64,000 bases of DNA from Pleurocapsa sp. PCC 7319 (GTDB lineage Bacteria > Cyanobacteriota > Cyanobacteriia > Cyanobacteriales > Xenococcaceae). Position numbers and translations under genes: made by a program. The notes beneath the pieces are model-generated. The model did no database searches. It was not told the origin of the DNA and worked only from the letters and a program-made list of their open reading frames with translations. This document shows positions 1-7,857 of the stretch, in pieces (position 1 is the first letter of the stretch; each line of letters opens with the position of its first letter). Location of the stretch: assembly GCF_000332195.1 (NCBI RefSeq), contig NZ_KB235922.1, positions 3,879,322-3,943,321 on the forward strand, written 5' to 3'.

Positions 1-84
1 CGCCTTTTCCTGGAAGGATCGCGAGGGGTAACATACCCAGTACACTAGTTCCTGCGGACATAAAAATCGGACGCAGGCGATCGC
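1..84 (-). pseudogene. 3' fragment of an RND efflux permease gene, broken at a HIP1 site
   Basis: Read on the minus strand this stretch is in frame and encodes RLRPIFMSAGTSVLGMLPLA followed by ILPGKG. That is nearly identical to the C-terminal transmembrane region of the intact RND pump at 4604-7789. The match starts at the GCGATCGC octamer at 77-84; to the right of it the sequence is unrelated, so the first nine tenths of the gene are missing. The reading frame runs off the left edge, so how far the fragment extends is unknown. It is a gene remnant or the tail of a rearranged second RND gene. It has no start region and is unlikely to be expressed as a pump. Confidence 0.7.
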
Positions 85-147
85 ATATTAAACAATGATT
101 ATCATAAATACAGATATTATGTTTGATTAGAAATTTACTAAATTATC

Positions 148-732
148 ATGACTAGTGTTACCTTAAGCCTCAAACCCTTCATTGACAGAATTAGCGAGAC
201 AGATTTAGAACAATTATGCCAAGAAAATCCCGAAGCGCGATTGGAAACTAATTCTGAAGGTCAATTAATTATTATGTCTCCTACAGGAAGTGAAAGTGGC
301 AAGTTCAACATTAGTTTAGCTGCCCAAGTTTGGAATTGGAACAATCAAACGAAATTAGGTATTGTTTTTGATTCTTCTACAGGGTTTAAATTATCTAATG
401 GCGCAGTGCGTTCTCCTGATGTAAGCTGGGTAGCAGTTGCCAAATGGAATAGTTTGAGTAAACAGCAGCAAAGAAAATTTGCACCCATCGCTCCTGATTT
501 TGCGCTCGAATTAATGTCTCCTACAGACGAGCTTAGTGAGTTGCAAAAAAAGATGAAAGAATATATGGACTGTGGTGTTAGATTGGGTTGGTTGATTAAT
601 CCCGACGAAAAACAAGTAGAAATTTACCGTCAACAAGAAGAACTAGAAATATTAAATAATCCACAAACTTTATCAGGAGAGCTAATACTACCTAATTTAA
701 TTATTAATTTACAAGATATTTTTGAAGATTAA
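148..732 (+). CDS. Uma2 family endonuclease (DUF820)
   Basis: The 194-residue protein has the layout of the Uma2/DUF820 family, which has a PD-(D/E)XK nuclease fold and is greatly expanded in cyanobacteria. Visible marks are RSPD at residues 88-91, the core ELMSPTD at 121-127, and the following GVRLGWLINPDEKQVEIY block around 143-160. Length fits the family. It stands alone in a toxin-antitoxin-rich stretch with no partner gene adjacent. The biological role of Uma2 proteins is unsettled; nuclease activity is inferred from the fold. A second member lies at 25926-26474. Confidence 0.85.
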   Translation: MTSVTLSLKPFIDRISETDLEQLCQENPEARLETNSEGQLIIMSPTGSESGKFNISLAAQVWNWNNQTKLGIVFDSSTGFKLSNGAVRSPDVSWVAVAKWNSLSKQQQRKFAPIAPDFALELMSPTDELSELQKKMKEYMDCGVRLGWLINPDEKQVEIYRQQEELEILNNPQTLSGELILPNLIINLQDIFED

Positions 733-783
733 ACAAAGAACTTATTTTTAGATTAGCAGTTCCGCAATGGCTCGCTACACGAG

Positions 784-839
784 GTCGCCTACAGCATAAT
801 AAAGAAGCATCGTATTCCATACCTTCTACTTGAAGTTGT
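784..839 (-). repeat. RND-derived fragment, copy 1
   Basis: Matches the 72-bp segment 4862-4933 of the RND gene, in the same orientation. The minus-strand reading gives QLQVEGMEYDAS before a 2-base deletion breaks the frame. It lies in the spacer between the Uma2 gene and the VapC-like gene. Confidence 0.7.
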
Positions 840-914
840 TATTGATAATAGATTGTACAGAGCAAGCTGAATGGAAAGGAATTGTGCTGTATTTGCCTTT
901 ATGACTATTTAACC

Positions 915-946
915 GCGATCGCACTTCACCGCATAATCAAAAGAAA
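915..946. repeat. Partial copy of the HIP1-linked repeat
   Basis: Begins with GCGATCGC and continues with a short CACC-GCATAAT-rich stretch that recurs after HIP1 sites near 1678, 1779, 2700 and 3276. It resembles the first 30 bases of the RND-derived repeat but is too short to be sure of its origin. Confidence 0.45.
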
Positions 947-967
947 CAAGTTGAAAAATAGCTATTG

Positions 968-1372
968 TTAGAGTTGCGTCAAAACTATTGGTAAATATTG
1001 GCTAAAATTGACGAAGTCTTTGTCTGTAGTGAAAATTTCATAATTTCTTCGATTGGCAGTAGCACAAATTAAAAAGTCGGTATTTGCCCCTTGAATACCA
1101 TGCCGACGACAAAGATTAAAATATTCTGCTGCTAATTCATAATCTTCTGTATCTAATATTAGATCGGGAAAGGCTCGAAGGCGATTTCTTAACTTCTCAA
1201 ATTGTTCTTGATGTTTGATACCAGAAAGAATTTCTTGTCTGACTGCACCAAGCAGAACTACTCGACTATCAACAATTAGATCGCGAAGTTTGTTGATTAT
1301 TGAACCATTCTGTTGCTTTTTTGATCGTCTCAACGATAATGACCAAACTGAAGTATCAACAATGACTTTCAT
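968..1372 (-). CDS. PIN-domain toxin, VapC-like
   Basis: A 134-residue PIN-domain protein. The acidic residues expected for metal-dependent RNase activity are visible: D6 in VDTSVW, E47 in RQEIL, D99 in NTDF and D117/D119 in TTDKDF. I chose the ATG at 1372 over the in-frame codon seven residues upstream because it overlaps the stop of the upstream antitoxin gene by four bases (ATGA), the usual coupling in VapBC pairs, and because PIN proteins begin with the Asp-bearing strand. It is probably a translation-inhibiting RNase neutralised by the protein encoded at 1369-1614. The target RNA cannot be read from sequence. Confidence 0.88.
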   Translation of the reverse strand: MKVIVDTSVWSLSLRRSKKQQNGSIINKLRDLIVDSRVVLLGAVRQEILSGIKHQEQFEKLRNRLRAFPDLILDTEDYELAAEYFNLCRRHGIQGANTDFLICATANRRNYEIFTTDKDFVNFSQYLPIVLTQL

Positions 1373-1614
1373 GACTTGCGACGGGGCATACAAGCCCCTG
1401 CGTTTGACTCAGGGGACAGTCCCTCACGTTGTTGCTTATAGTCATAGTCATCTTCATATTCAATCCTTCCAAACAATTCAGTAATTTCTAGTTGTTTGCG
1501 ACGCTGTACGTATTCTTGCAATGCTGCTTCAACCACAGCACGTTTGGTGCGATGTCCGCCAAGTCTTAATGCTTCTTGGATTAATTCATTGTCAATTTCT
1601 AAATTAGTAGCCAT
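1369..1614 (-). CDS. VapB-type antitoxin
   Basis: An 81-residue protein starting MATNLEIDNELIQEAL, with the pattern GHRTKRAVVEAALQEYVQRRK (residues 20-40). This is the short ribbon-helix-helix-like module of VapB antitoxins that control PIN toxins (VapB2/DUF2191 type). The acidic, charged C-terminal part would wrap the toxin. Its stop overlaps the toxin start by four bases, so the two are co-transcribed and translationally coupled. Such antitoxins normally repress their own promoter, here expected just upstream of 1614; I did not identify an operator. Confidence 0.88.
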   Translation of the reverse strand: MATNLEIDNELIQEALRLGGHRTKRAVVEAALQEYVQRRKQLEITELFGRIEYEDDYDYKQQREGLSPESNAGACMPRRKS

Positions 1615-1710
1615 GGACAGTTAACTAAATCTTGTGCAATCTTTTCTACAATATAACGCACAAGATTTAACTTGTTAGCGATCGCATTTCACCACGTAAT
1701 TATAAAACTA

Positions 1711-1783
1711 GCGATCGCAACTAACCATGATAGAGAGAAGCGTCCTACTCCATACCTTCATCTTGGAATTGTAAGGCACGATC
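1711..1783 (-). repeat. RND-derived fragment, copy 2
   Basis: A 73-bp match to 4862-4933, starting at GCGATCGC and ending at GATC like the source segment. The minus-strand reading gives DRALQFQDEGME, then a stop, then DASLYHG and another stop. It is a decayed copy in the spacer between the VapBC-like and DUF5615/DUF433 pairs. Confidence 0.72.
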
Positions 1784-1810
1784 GCCTTTCACCGCAAAAT
1801 CTAAGAAAAA

Positions 1811-1882
1811 GCGATCGCCTATCGCATAATATAAAGAAGCATCGTATTCTATACCTTCTGCTTGGAGTTGTAGGGCGCGATC
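1811..1882 (-). repeat. RND-derived fragment, copy 3 (frame intact)
   Basis: Exactly 72 bp from GCGATCGC to GATC. The minus-strand frame is fully open and reads DRAL followed by QLQAEGIEYDASLYYAIGDR, differing from the RND pump segment at three of 24 residues. It lies 12 bp from the stop of the DUF5615 gene. It has no start codon context and is not a gene by itself. Confidence 0.78.
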
Positions 1883-1894
1883 ACGAATCAATAA

Positions 1895-2242
1895 TTATAT
1901 GTATCGAACTTGATTTTCCATTTCATCTGCTGTTACTTGATTCAAAATAGCTAGAAGTCTTCTGGAAATTGCCTGGGGTGGACGGCGAACGGCTAAAATT
2001 ACTCCATAATGCTTTTGTTCTGTAGCAAAATAGGTTTGAACAAGCCGTTCAAAATCATTACGGTTATGTGTAACTAAAGCTCTTTGTTGACTAACAGCAT
2101 AAGCAAGTTGTTCTGCATCGCTTGCTTGAAGTTTCCCTGCATCTCTTACAGTTAAAACATCAAAGCCTCTAGCATTAAGTAAATCGGCTACCAGCACGTT
2201 AACATCTTCATCTAAGTAAAGACGAATAAACAAACTACTCAT
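1895..2242 (-). CDS. DUF5615 family PIN-like protein, probable toxin
   Basis: A 115-residue protein of the DUF5615 (PIN-like) family. Diagnostic features are the acidic cluster DED at residues 11-13, RDAG at 33-36, D42 in the QASDAEQLAYA block and ALVTHNRNDF at 55-64. These match the acidic positions of PIN nucleases. The start ATG overlaps the stop of the upstream DUF433 gene by four bases (2239-2242), so the two form a coupled pair. This pairing recurs in cyanobacteria and is regarded as a toxin-antitoxin module; the toxic activity is inferred from fold and context. Confidence 0.87.
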   Translation of the reverse strand: MSSLFIRLYLDEDVNVLVADLLNARGFDVLTVRDAGKLQASDAEQLAYAVSQQRALVTHNRNDFERLVQTYFATEQKHYGVILAVRRPPQAISRRLLAILNQVTADEMENQVRYI

Positions 2243-2520
2243 AAATCACGTACTAAAGGATCGATTAGATTGTCGGGAATTCGATTTTGCTCAATGTAAG
2301 TGTTAATCTTATCTTGATAATCGCTGTAATAACTCAAGGCATCGAATATTTGTGCAAGGGTCAAGTGTGGCAAGCCATTAACAATTTCTTCTGGAGGAAT
2401 TCCCATACGCCAGGTTTCTACAATTGCTCTAACAGGTGTCCGCGTTCCTCTGATAATTGGTTCGCCGTTGAGAATGTTTTCATCTTTAACTATATAAAGG
2501 TGTTTTGTAGATTGAACCAT
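2239..2520 (-). CDS. DUF433 domain protein, probable antitoxin
   Basis: A 93-residue DUF433 protein. The signature is GEPIIRGTRTPVRAIVE around residues 19-35, followed by a helix-turn-helix-like stretch, PPEEIVNGLPHLTLAQIFDALSYY. The family has a winged-helix-like fold and usually precedes a DUF5615 or PIN toxin gene, as it does here with a four-base overlap. Expected role: bind the toxin and repress the shared promoter upstream of 2520. Confidence 0.87.
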   Translation of the reverse strand: MVQSTKHLYIVKDENILNGEPIIRGTRTPVRAIVETWRMGIPPEEIVNGLPHLTLAQIFDALSYYSDYQDKINTYIEQNRIPDNLIDPLVRDL

Positions 2521-2605
2521 AATTGATTATTCTTCGTAGTTGAACTTTCCCCATAATTGTAGCTACTCCATTAACACTTAAAAACATCGGCAACAGATAA
2601 AGAAC

Positions 2606-2678
2606 GCAATCGCCTATCCGCATAATCAAGAGAAACATCGTATTCCATACCTTCTTCCTGGAGTTGTAAGGCGCGGTC
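2606..2678 (-). repeat. RND-derived fragment, copy 4
   Basis: A 73-bp match to 4862-4933. The minus-strand reading is open for most of its length and contains QLQEEGMEYDVSLDYA. The HIP1 octamer at its left end is mutated to GCAATCGC. It lies in the spacer upstream of both the DUF433 gene (minus) and hicA (plus). Confidence 0.7.
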
Positions 2679-2731
2679 AGCTTCGCTGGCTCGGAACGAG
2701 ATCGCAGTTCATCGCAGAATTTTGAAAAATA

Positions 2732-2769
2732 GCGATCGCCGACAAGATAATATACAGAGGTATGGTATT
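2732..2769 (-). repeat. RND-derived fragment, partial copy 5
   Basis: Starts with GCGATCGCCGACA, as in the RND gene at 4862, and stays similar for about 38 bases before diverging 50 bases ahead of the hicA start. It is the only fragment in the hicA promoter region and may contribute to it; I could not define a promoter. Confidence 0.55.
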
Positions 2770-2818
2770 AAATAAATGTTCGCTCGATTATGAGTAACAG
2801 TTAAGAAAATTACAATCT

Positions 2819-3010
2819 ATGCCCAGAAAAATTCGAGAATTAAAATCTCAAATTACTCGTGAAGGATTTGTTTATTTACCTAAGCGTGGCAAAGGTAGTC
2901 ACGAACGCTGGCGAAATCCCTTACTAAAGAAAACACTCACCATTTCAGGCAAAGACGGAGATGATGTACCACTATACTTAGGAGAAACAGCTAACCAAGT
3001 TACTAATTGA
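2819..3010 (+). CDS. hicA: HicA-type mRNA interferase toxin, C-terminus frameshifted
   Basis: A 63-residue HicA protein: a double-stranded-RNA-binding-like fold with catalytic His28 in the motif KGSHERW. The first 55 residues follow the family closely. The end does not: after QVTN the frame stops at TGA 3008-3010. Removing one T at 3007/3008 restores ELEELR and a stop at 3027-3029, the normal HicA helix end. So there is a one-base insertion, or a sequencing error, that removes about six residues. The catalytic core is intact, so activity may survive. It is followed 29 bases later by hicB, the usual toxin-first order. Confidence 0.85.
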   Translation: MPRKIRELKSQITREGFVYLPKRGKGSHERWRNPLLKKTLTISGKDGDDVPLYLGETANQVTN

Positions 3011-3039
3011 ATTAGAAGAATTAAGGTAGGAAAAATTTG

Positions 3040-3258
3040 ATGAATCAATACAGTATGATCGTGCAATGGAATGATGGAGATCGTCTTTTTCTAGTGACAA
3101 TTCCTGAATTTAGCGATCGCGTTGTGATGCCTTGTACTCATGGTAAAACTCGTGAAGAGGCAATTCGCAATGGAGAAGAAGTCATTGAAATGTACTTAGA
3201 AGCGTGGGCTACAGAAGGCGAATCTATCCCCGCACCCAATACACTTCAGATTGCTTAA
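3040..3258 (+). CDS. hicB: HicB family antitoxin
   Basis: A 72-residue HicB-type protein. The partial RNase-H-like fold is visible as a QYSMIVQWNDGDRLFLVTIPEF strand-turn-strand, then the helix GKTREEAIRNGEEVIEMYLEAW. It is a short form without the C-terminal DNA-binding domain found in longer HicB proteins. I chose ATG 3040 over the TTG one codon earlier; a GGTAGG ribosome-binding sequence lies at 3025-3030. It would bind and neutralise the HicA toxin encoded just upstream. Confidence 0.87.
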   Translation: MNQYSMIVQWNDGDRLFLVTIPEFSDRVVMPCTHGKTREEAIRNGEEVIEMYLEAWATEGESIPAPNTLQIA

Positions 3259-3310
3259 AATTTGAACTTAGGAAATAGCGATCGCACTTCCCTACATAAT
3301 CGACAAAATA

Positions 3311-3383
3311 GCGATCGCGACTCAGCATAATATAATGAGGCATCGTATTCCATTCCTTCTGCTTGAAGTTGTCAGACAAGATC
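3311..3383 (-). repeat. RND-derived fragment, copy 6
   Basis: A 73-bp match to 4862-4933 beginning at GCGATCGC. The minus-strand reading has one stop, then QLQAEGMEYDASLYYA, identical to the RND pump over those 16 residues. It is preceded (3276-3310) and followed (3380-3419) by the same short HIP1-linked linker, so several units are chained. Confidence 0.75.
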
Positions 3384-3419
3384 GCATTTACCTACATAAT
3401 TTTTTAAACAGCGATCGCT

Positions 3420-4514
3420 TTACTCCCAATCATATTCTTGTTTGATACTAGCGATAATTTCCAATCCCAACTCGATACCGCAATCGGAATTAGTCATGAT
3501 TACTGCACCTCGACCAGTGTTTTTTTCAGCCAGCATCAAACATTGATAGCCTTCATTCGCACCAGCATGAGCAAAACGTTCCAAATTCTCTTCTGGTATT
3601 TTAAAACCCAATCCCCATCCTCCAATTTGTGGGGAAAGCATTTCGTGAACTGTTTGTCGATTGAGAATACTATCTTGCTTGCCTTCTATAGACTTTTGAA
3701 TGGCGATTGCCAATTTAGCTAAGTCAGTAGGAGTCGTCCATAATCCAGCGGCAGCCATTTCAGGATAGGTATGCCAACTACCATCTATAGGCTTTCCTTT
3801 GTCATTGTGACCTACAGCAGCAGAGTTAACTTTGGCTTCGGGTAACGGTTGCTTAAAAGTACTGTTTGTCATTTCTAGTTTGTCTAAAACAGTTTCCTGG
3901 ATAAATTCGTCAAATGGCTGTCCAGTAAAATCTTCTAAAAGTTGCTGAATTATTACGTATCCACCACCAGAATACCTAAATTCTTGGTTTAATTCGCTAT
4001 TTACCTTTATTTCGTCCGAATTAGCAGGTTTTTCACCGTTTATAATTTGTAACAAAGTAGGTACTGACTCATCAGAACTATATCCTACAAAACCATGCAC
4101 TGTCATACCAGCCGTATGACTCAGTAGATTTCTAAGGGTAACTTTTCTCTCTTGCGTGAAAAGGTTTTGAGAAATTTGCCAAGAAACTAATTTCTCATTG
4201 ACATCACTGTCAAGGTTTAGTTTTCCTAACTGTACTAATTGCATAATCGCCGTAGCAGTGACAGGTTTGCTAATTGACGCAGCTTGAAACAGTGATTGTG
4301 AATCTATCGGATCGTTACTTCCTGCTTCTTTTACTCCATAACCTTTTGCCCAGTCAATTTTGCCTCGATCGATTACTGCAATACTTACACCTGGTACTTG
4401 ATAAAACTCCATGCGATCGCGTAATTTGTATTTAGCATCCGATGATTCATTTTCTGACTGTAACAACAAACCATTTTCAACCCTTTCTATTTTTGCTTTT
4501 AGATCGGAGTTCAT
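3420..4514 (-). CDS. Serine hydrolase, class C beta-lactamase-like
   Basis: A 364-residue protein of the beta-lactamase/D-alanyl-D-alanine carboxypeptidase superfamily (class C). The nucleophile motif SISK is at residues 80-83, the Tyr motif Y181-S-G precedes GGYVIIQ, and a C-terminal HAGANEGY takes the place of the KTG box. No signal peptide is visible, so it is probably cytoplasmic, unlike the Tat-type relative at 59367-60491. It is the last gene of the minus-strand efflux cluster, 89 bases after the RND pump. The substrate is unknown; peptide or ester hydrolysis is more likely than antibiotic resistance. Confidence 0.85.
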   Translation of the reverse strand: MNSDLKAKIERVENGLLLQSENESSDAKYKLRDRMEFYQVPGVSIAVIDRGKIDWAKGYGVKEAGSNDPIDSQSLFQAASISKPVTATAIMQLVQLGKLNLDSDVNEKLVSWQISQNLFTQERKVTLRNLLSHTAGMTVHGFVGYSSDESVPTLLQIINGEKPANSDEIKVNSELNQEFRYSGGGYVIIQQLLEDFTGQPFDEFIQETVLDKLEMTNSTFKQPLPEAKVNSAAVGHNDKGKPIDGSWHTYPEMAAAGLWTTPTDLAKLAIAIQKSIEGKQDSILNRQTVHEMLSPQIGGWGLGFKIPEENLERFAHAGANEGYQCLMLAEKNTGRGAVIMTNSDCGIELGLEIIASIKQEYDWE

Positions 4515-4603
4515 AATTGAATTTGAGATTAGACCTATTTTTGGTGTAGTAATAAACTCTACCCATTCTATAAAATATACTTGTTTGCCTCAGCTCTTAC
4601 TTT

Positions 4604-7600
4604 CTAACGTTTTTCGTTTACCAATTCTAGAGATTCATCCTGTTGAAGTTTTTGCTCTTTTCTAGTTTTTCTAGGTTGAAAATCCTGTAATAATCCCATC
4701 AAAGCAGGAATCACTGTAGGAGTCAAAAAAGTAGAGAGAGCTAAACCGCCTGTGAGAGCGATACCCAAACCCTGATAGAGTTCTGCACCTTTACCTGGCA
4801 GTACAGCTAGGGGTAACATACCCAGTACGCTAGTTCCTGCCGACATGAAGATTGGGCGCAAGCGATCGCCGACAGCATAATAAAGAGAGGCATCGTATTC
4901 CATCCCTTCTGCTTGGAGTTGTAAGGTGCGATCGACTAAGAGAATAGCATTGTTAACTACGACCCCTGTGAGAATTACAAAACCCAACCCTGTAATCATA
5001 TCTAGAGGTACGACCATACCAGGGATAGAATTAGCGATCACTAAGGATAATAATGCGCCTGTCATACCCATGGGTACTGTTGCCATAATTACCAGCGGGT
5101 AGATAAAAGAACGGTACAAAGCAACTAGCAGCAGATAGGTGATTACCAAAGAAAGGAGAAATGTAGAGCCTAACTGAAACAAAGTTTCCGCTAAAACATC
5201 TGCTGAGCCTGCCAATTCAACTCGCACACCTGGAGGTAAGTTTTGACGTAGAGGTTCAAGAATTTGCTGTTCGGTGCGATCAATCAATGCACCTAAAGGA
5301 GCGTCGCTGGCTACACTAGCGGTTAGAGTAATCGATCTTTCTAAATCGACATGATTAATGGTATCTGCACCAGTGGTTTCCAGCACTTCGGCAACATCAG
5401 ATAGTTGCAATCTTTGACCGTTACCGTTGAAAATAGCTAGTTGTCGTAATTGTTCAGGTGTTTCCACAAATGTATTCTGCAATTCGACAGTGACATCTAT
5501 TTCTCGTTTACCATCAACAAATTCAGAGGCTCTTAAACCACCCAAAGCAGCTTGAATAATTTCCCCTATTTCCCCTTCTGATAGCCCTGATTCTGCTAAC
5601 CGTTCGCGGTCGGGAATTACCTGTAATTCAGGCGCACCTGTGACAAAATTGGAACGGACATTTTGAATTCCTTCTAACTGACTTATCTGCTGATTGATTT
5701 GTTGTTGTAGCCGATCTAATTCTTCTAAGTCTTCGCCAATAATCTGCACTTCAAATTCTTTACCAGGATCTTGGAAAATAGACACTCGCCTAGGTACAAG
5801 AAAACGATAACCAGGAAAATTGGCGCTTGCTTGTCGTAGACGGTTAACAATATCGTCGAGATTATTTCCGGTGGATAATTCAGACTTAACAAAACCCGCA
5901 ACGGCTCTCAAACCAGGACGATGTACATAAATAGTACGCATTATCTCTGGTTGTTCGCTGATAAAGTCTCTTGGTCCTTGAGAAAGTTCTACTGCTTCAG
6001 GAATACTTGTACCTGGAAAGGGTTCTGCTAACCACAAAATCAGGTTACGGTTTCCTTCTGGTAGGTAGTCAGCAGGAGGTAATAATTGGAAACTAGCGAC
6101 TAATAAAACTATCGGAAGTACTAAAACTAATAAACGACGTTTTAGTCTGCCTCTTCCTAATGACCAGCGGACAGTTTTTAAGAGAAAATTCTCTAATTTG
6201 CTTTGTCCTAAGCGAAAAACAACTGAAGTTCGCATAACCGCACGTTCTAACCAATTTCCTCCTCTGTATTCTCCTCCTGATAGCATTTGGTCTGCTTCGG
6301 AACGTTTGAGAAACAGTCCCGCTAACATGGGAATTAGGGTTAGGGCAGCAAAGAGGGAAAACAATACGGAAGCCGAAAGTGCCACACCAATATCAAAGAA
6401 TAATTGTCCTGCTTCTCCCGTAACTAAAACGATAGGTGCAAACACTGCCACGGTAGTTAAAGTAGAAGCTAACATTGCGCCACCTACTTCCTGCGTCCCA
6501 TCGATCGCAGCTTTCATGGGAGTTTTACCCTGCTGCATATGAGTAAAAACATTTTCTAATACCACGATCGCATTATCTACCACCATTCCCACTGCAAAGG
6601 CTAACCCGGCTAAACTGATTACGTTAAGGGTGCGACCTAAGATATAGAAAACAATAAAAACTGTAATTAAAGTAGTGGGAATGGCGATCGCAATTACGCC
6701 AACGGTCCTTAATGAGCCGAGGAACAAAAGTAAAACTAGGGCAGCGAGAATCGCACCGATAATTAGATTTCCCTGGACAAAAGAAATTGATTCATTGATA
6801 TAGTCATTTTCATCATAGGGAATATCAAAAGCAATTCCTTCCCCCTCGCGATCAAATCTAGCTTCTAGTTCTCCTAAAGCTTCTCTAATTCCTGCCGATA
6901 TTTCGGGGACGTTGCCCCCTATCTGACGAATAATTCCTACAGCTACCGCAGGTTCGTTATTGCGTAGCAAGGCTCGGTCTTGGATAGCACGACCCATGCG
7001 AGCTTCGGCGACATCTCCTAGATAAACTGTTCCCGATTCATCCCGACGCAAGACAAAGCCTTCTAACTGTTCCACGTCTTGAATGCGACTAACAGTTCTC
7101 ACTCGATACTCTCTGCGTCCCAATACCAAAGGACCACCACGAATATCCTGATTATTACTACGGAGGGTGCTAGCTACATCTCCAATAGTAAGATTGCGAT
7201 CGGCTAAGGCTTTAGGATCGACAACTACTTCAACCTCTCTTTCTCTACCCCCAGATACTAAAAACTGTCCCACTCCCCGCACCTGGCGGAAGCGAGGGAC
7301 AACTACATCATCAACTACATCACGGTAATGATAGTCATCTGCTGTAAAGCCTTCTTTGGGTGTTAAAATTACCCACATCATTGGACTGCTACTACCACTT
7401 ACCACTTCTACATCAGACTCATCCGCTTCTGTGGGTAGTGCTTCAACTTGCTGTAACTTATTAAGAACATCTACTAAACTGCGATCGATGTCGCTATCCC
7501 AGTTAAACTCAACATTAATATTACTGATACCTGCTCGACTGGTACTGGTAATTTCCTGTACTCCCTGCACTTCTTCTAGTCGTTCTTCGATCGGACGAGT

Positions 7601-7789
7601 AACTAAATCTTCTACTTCCGCTGGACTTGCACCAAGATAGGGAGTAGTAATACTAATTTCAGGGCGATCGCCTCCTGGTTGGAGTTCTAAAGGCAATTGA
7701 AATAAAGCGAGGATACCAAATAAGGCTAAAAGACAAAATAAGACCCCTGTGCCGTGTCGCCAACGAACGGCGGTTCTAATTAAACTCAT
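4604..7789 (-). CDS. RND efflux pump inner-membrane permease (HAE1/AcrB type)
   Basis: At 1061 residues this has the full length of the hydrophobe/amphiphile efflux RND family. It starts with TM1 (about residues 12-32), then a periplasmic porter domain opening with EISITTPYLGASPAEVEDLV. A transmembrane block follows from about 335, containing VGMVVDNAIVVLENV, which carries Asp residues at the place of the proton-relay aspartates. A second porter domain and a second six-helix block end at about 1035. It exports substrates by proton antiport with the adaptor at 10505-11866. No outer-membrane channel gene is present in the window. The segment 4862-4933 recurs as fragments in the spacers between 784 and 3383. 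Confidence 0.93.
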   Translation of the reverse strand: MSLIRTAVRWRHGTGVLFCLLALFGILALFQLPLELQPGGDRPEISITTPYLGASPAEVEDLVTRPIEERLEEVQGVQEITSTSRAGISNINVEFNWDSDIDRSLVDVLNKLQQVEALPTEADESDVEVVSGSSSPMMWVILTPKEGFTADDYHYRDVVDDVVVPRFRQVRGVGQFLVSGGREREVEVVVDPKALADRNLTIGDVASTLRSNNQDIRGGPLVLGRREYRVRTVSRIQDVEQLEGFVLRRDESGTVYLGDVAEARMGRAIQDRALLRNNEPAVAVGIIRQIGGNVPEISAGIREALGELEARFDREGEGIAFDIPYDENDYINESISFVQGNLIIGAILAALVLLLFLGSLRTVGVIAIAIPTTLITVFIVFYILGRTLNVISLAGLAFAVGMVVDNAIVVLENVFTHMQQGKTPMKAAIDGTQEVGGAMLASTLTTVAVFAPIVLVTGEAGQLFFDIGVALSASVLFSLFAALTLIPMLAGLFLKRSEADQMLSGGEYRGGNWLERAVMRTSVVFRLGQSKLENFLLKTVRWSLGRGRLKRRLLVLVLPIVLLVASFQLLPPADYLPEGNRNLILWLAEPFPGTSIPEAVELSQGPRDFISEQPEIMRTIYVHRPGLRAVAGFVKSELSTGNNLDDIVNRLRQASANFPGYRFLVPRRVSIFQDPGKEFEVQIIGEDLEELDRLQQQINQQISQLEGIQNVRSNFVTGAPELQVIPDRERLAESGLSEGEIGEIIQAALGGLRASEFVDGKREIDVTVELQNTFVETPEQLRQLAIFNGNGQRLQLSDVAEVLETTGADTINHVDLERSITLTASVASDAPLGALIDRTEQQILEPLRQNLPPGVRVELAGSADVLAETLFQLGSTFLLSLVITYLLLVALYRSFIYPLVIMATVPMGMTGALLSLVIANSIPGMVVPLDMITGLGFVILTGVVVNNAILLVDRTLQLQAEGMEYDASLYYAVGDRLRPIFMSAGTSVLGMLPLAVLPGKGAELYQGLGIALTGGLALSTFLTPTVIPALMGLLQDFQPRKTRKEQKLQQDESLELVNEKR

Positions 7790-7812
7790 TGTTTTTGTTA
7801 ATTGCTAATTTT

Positions 7813-7857
7813 TGATTACTGATTACTGATTACTGATTACTGATTACTGATTACTGA
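7813..7857. repeat. Heptamer tandem array (TGATTAC)n
   Basis: About six copies of the 7-base unit TGATTAC. The array lies between the RND gene and the DoxX gene and supplies the last codons and stop of the DoxX frame (ending VISNQ). It is one of several period-7 arrays in the window. Confidence 0.85.

Noticed and set aside
1672-1950. A 92-codon plus-strand frame across copies 2 and 3 of the fragment repeat
   Set aside because: It is the antisense of RND-derived fragments and runs into the DUF5615 gene; not a gene.
4862-4933. The 72-bp repeat as a selfish element inserted into the RND gene
   Set aside because: The segment aligns with normal RND/AcrB-type sequence at this position (an ...RLRPI motif follows), so it is original coding sequence and not an insertion.
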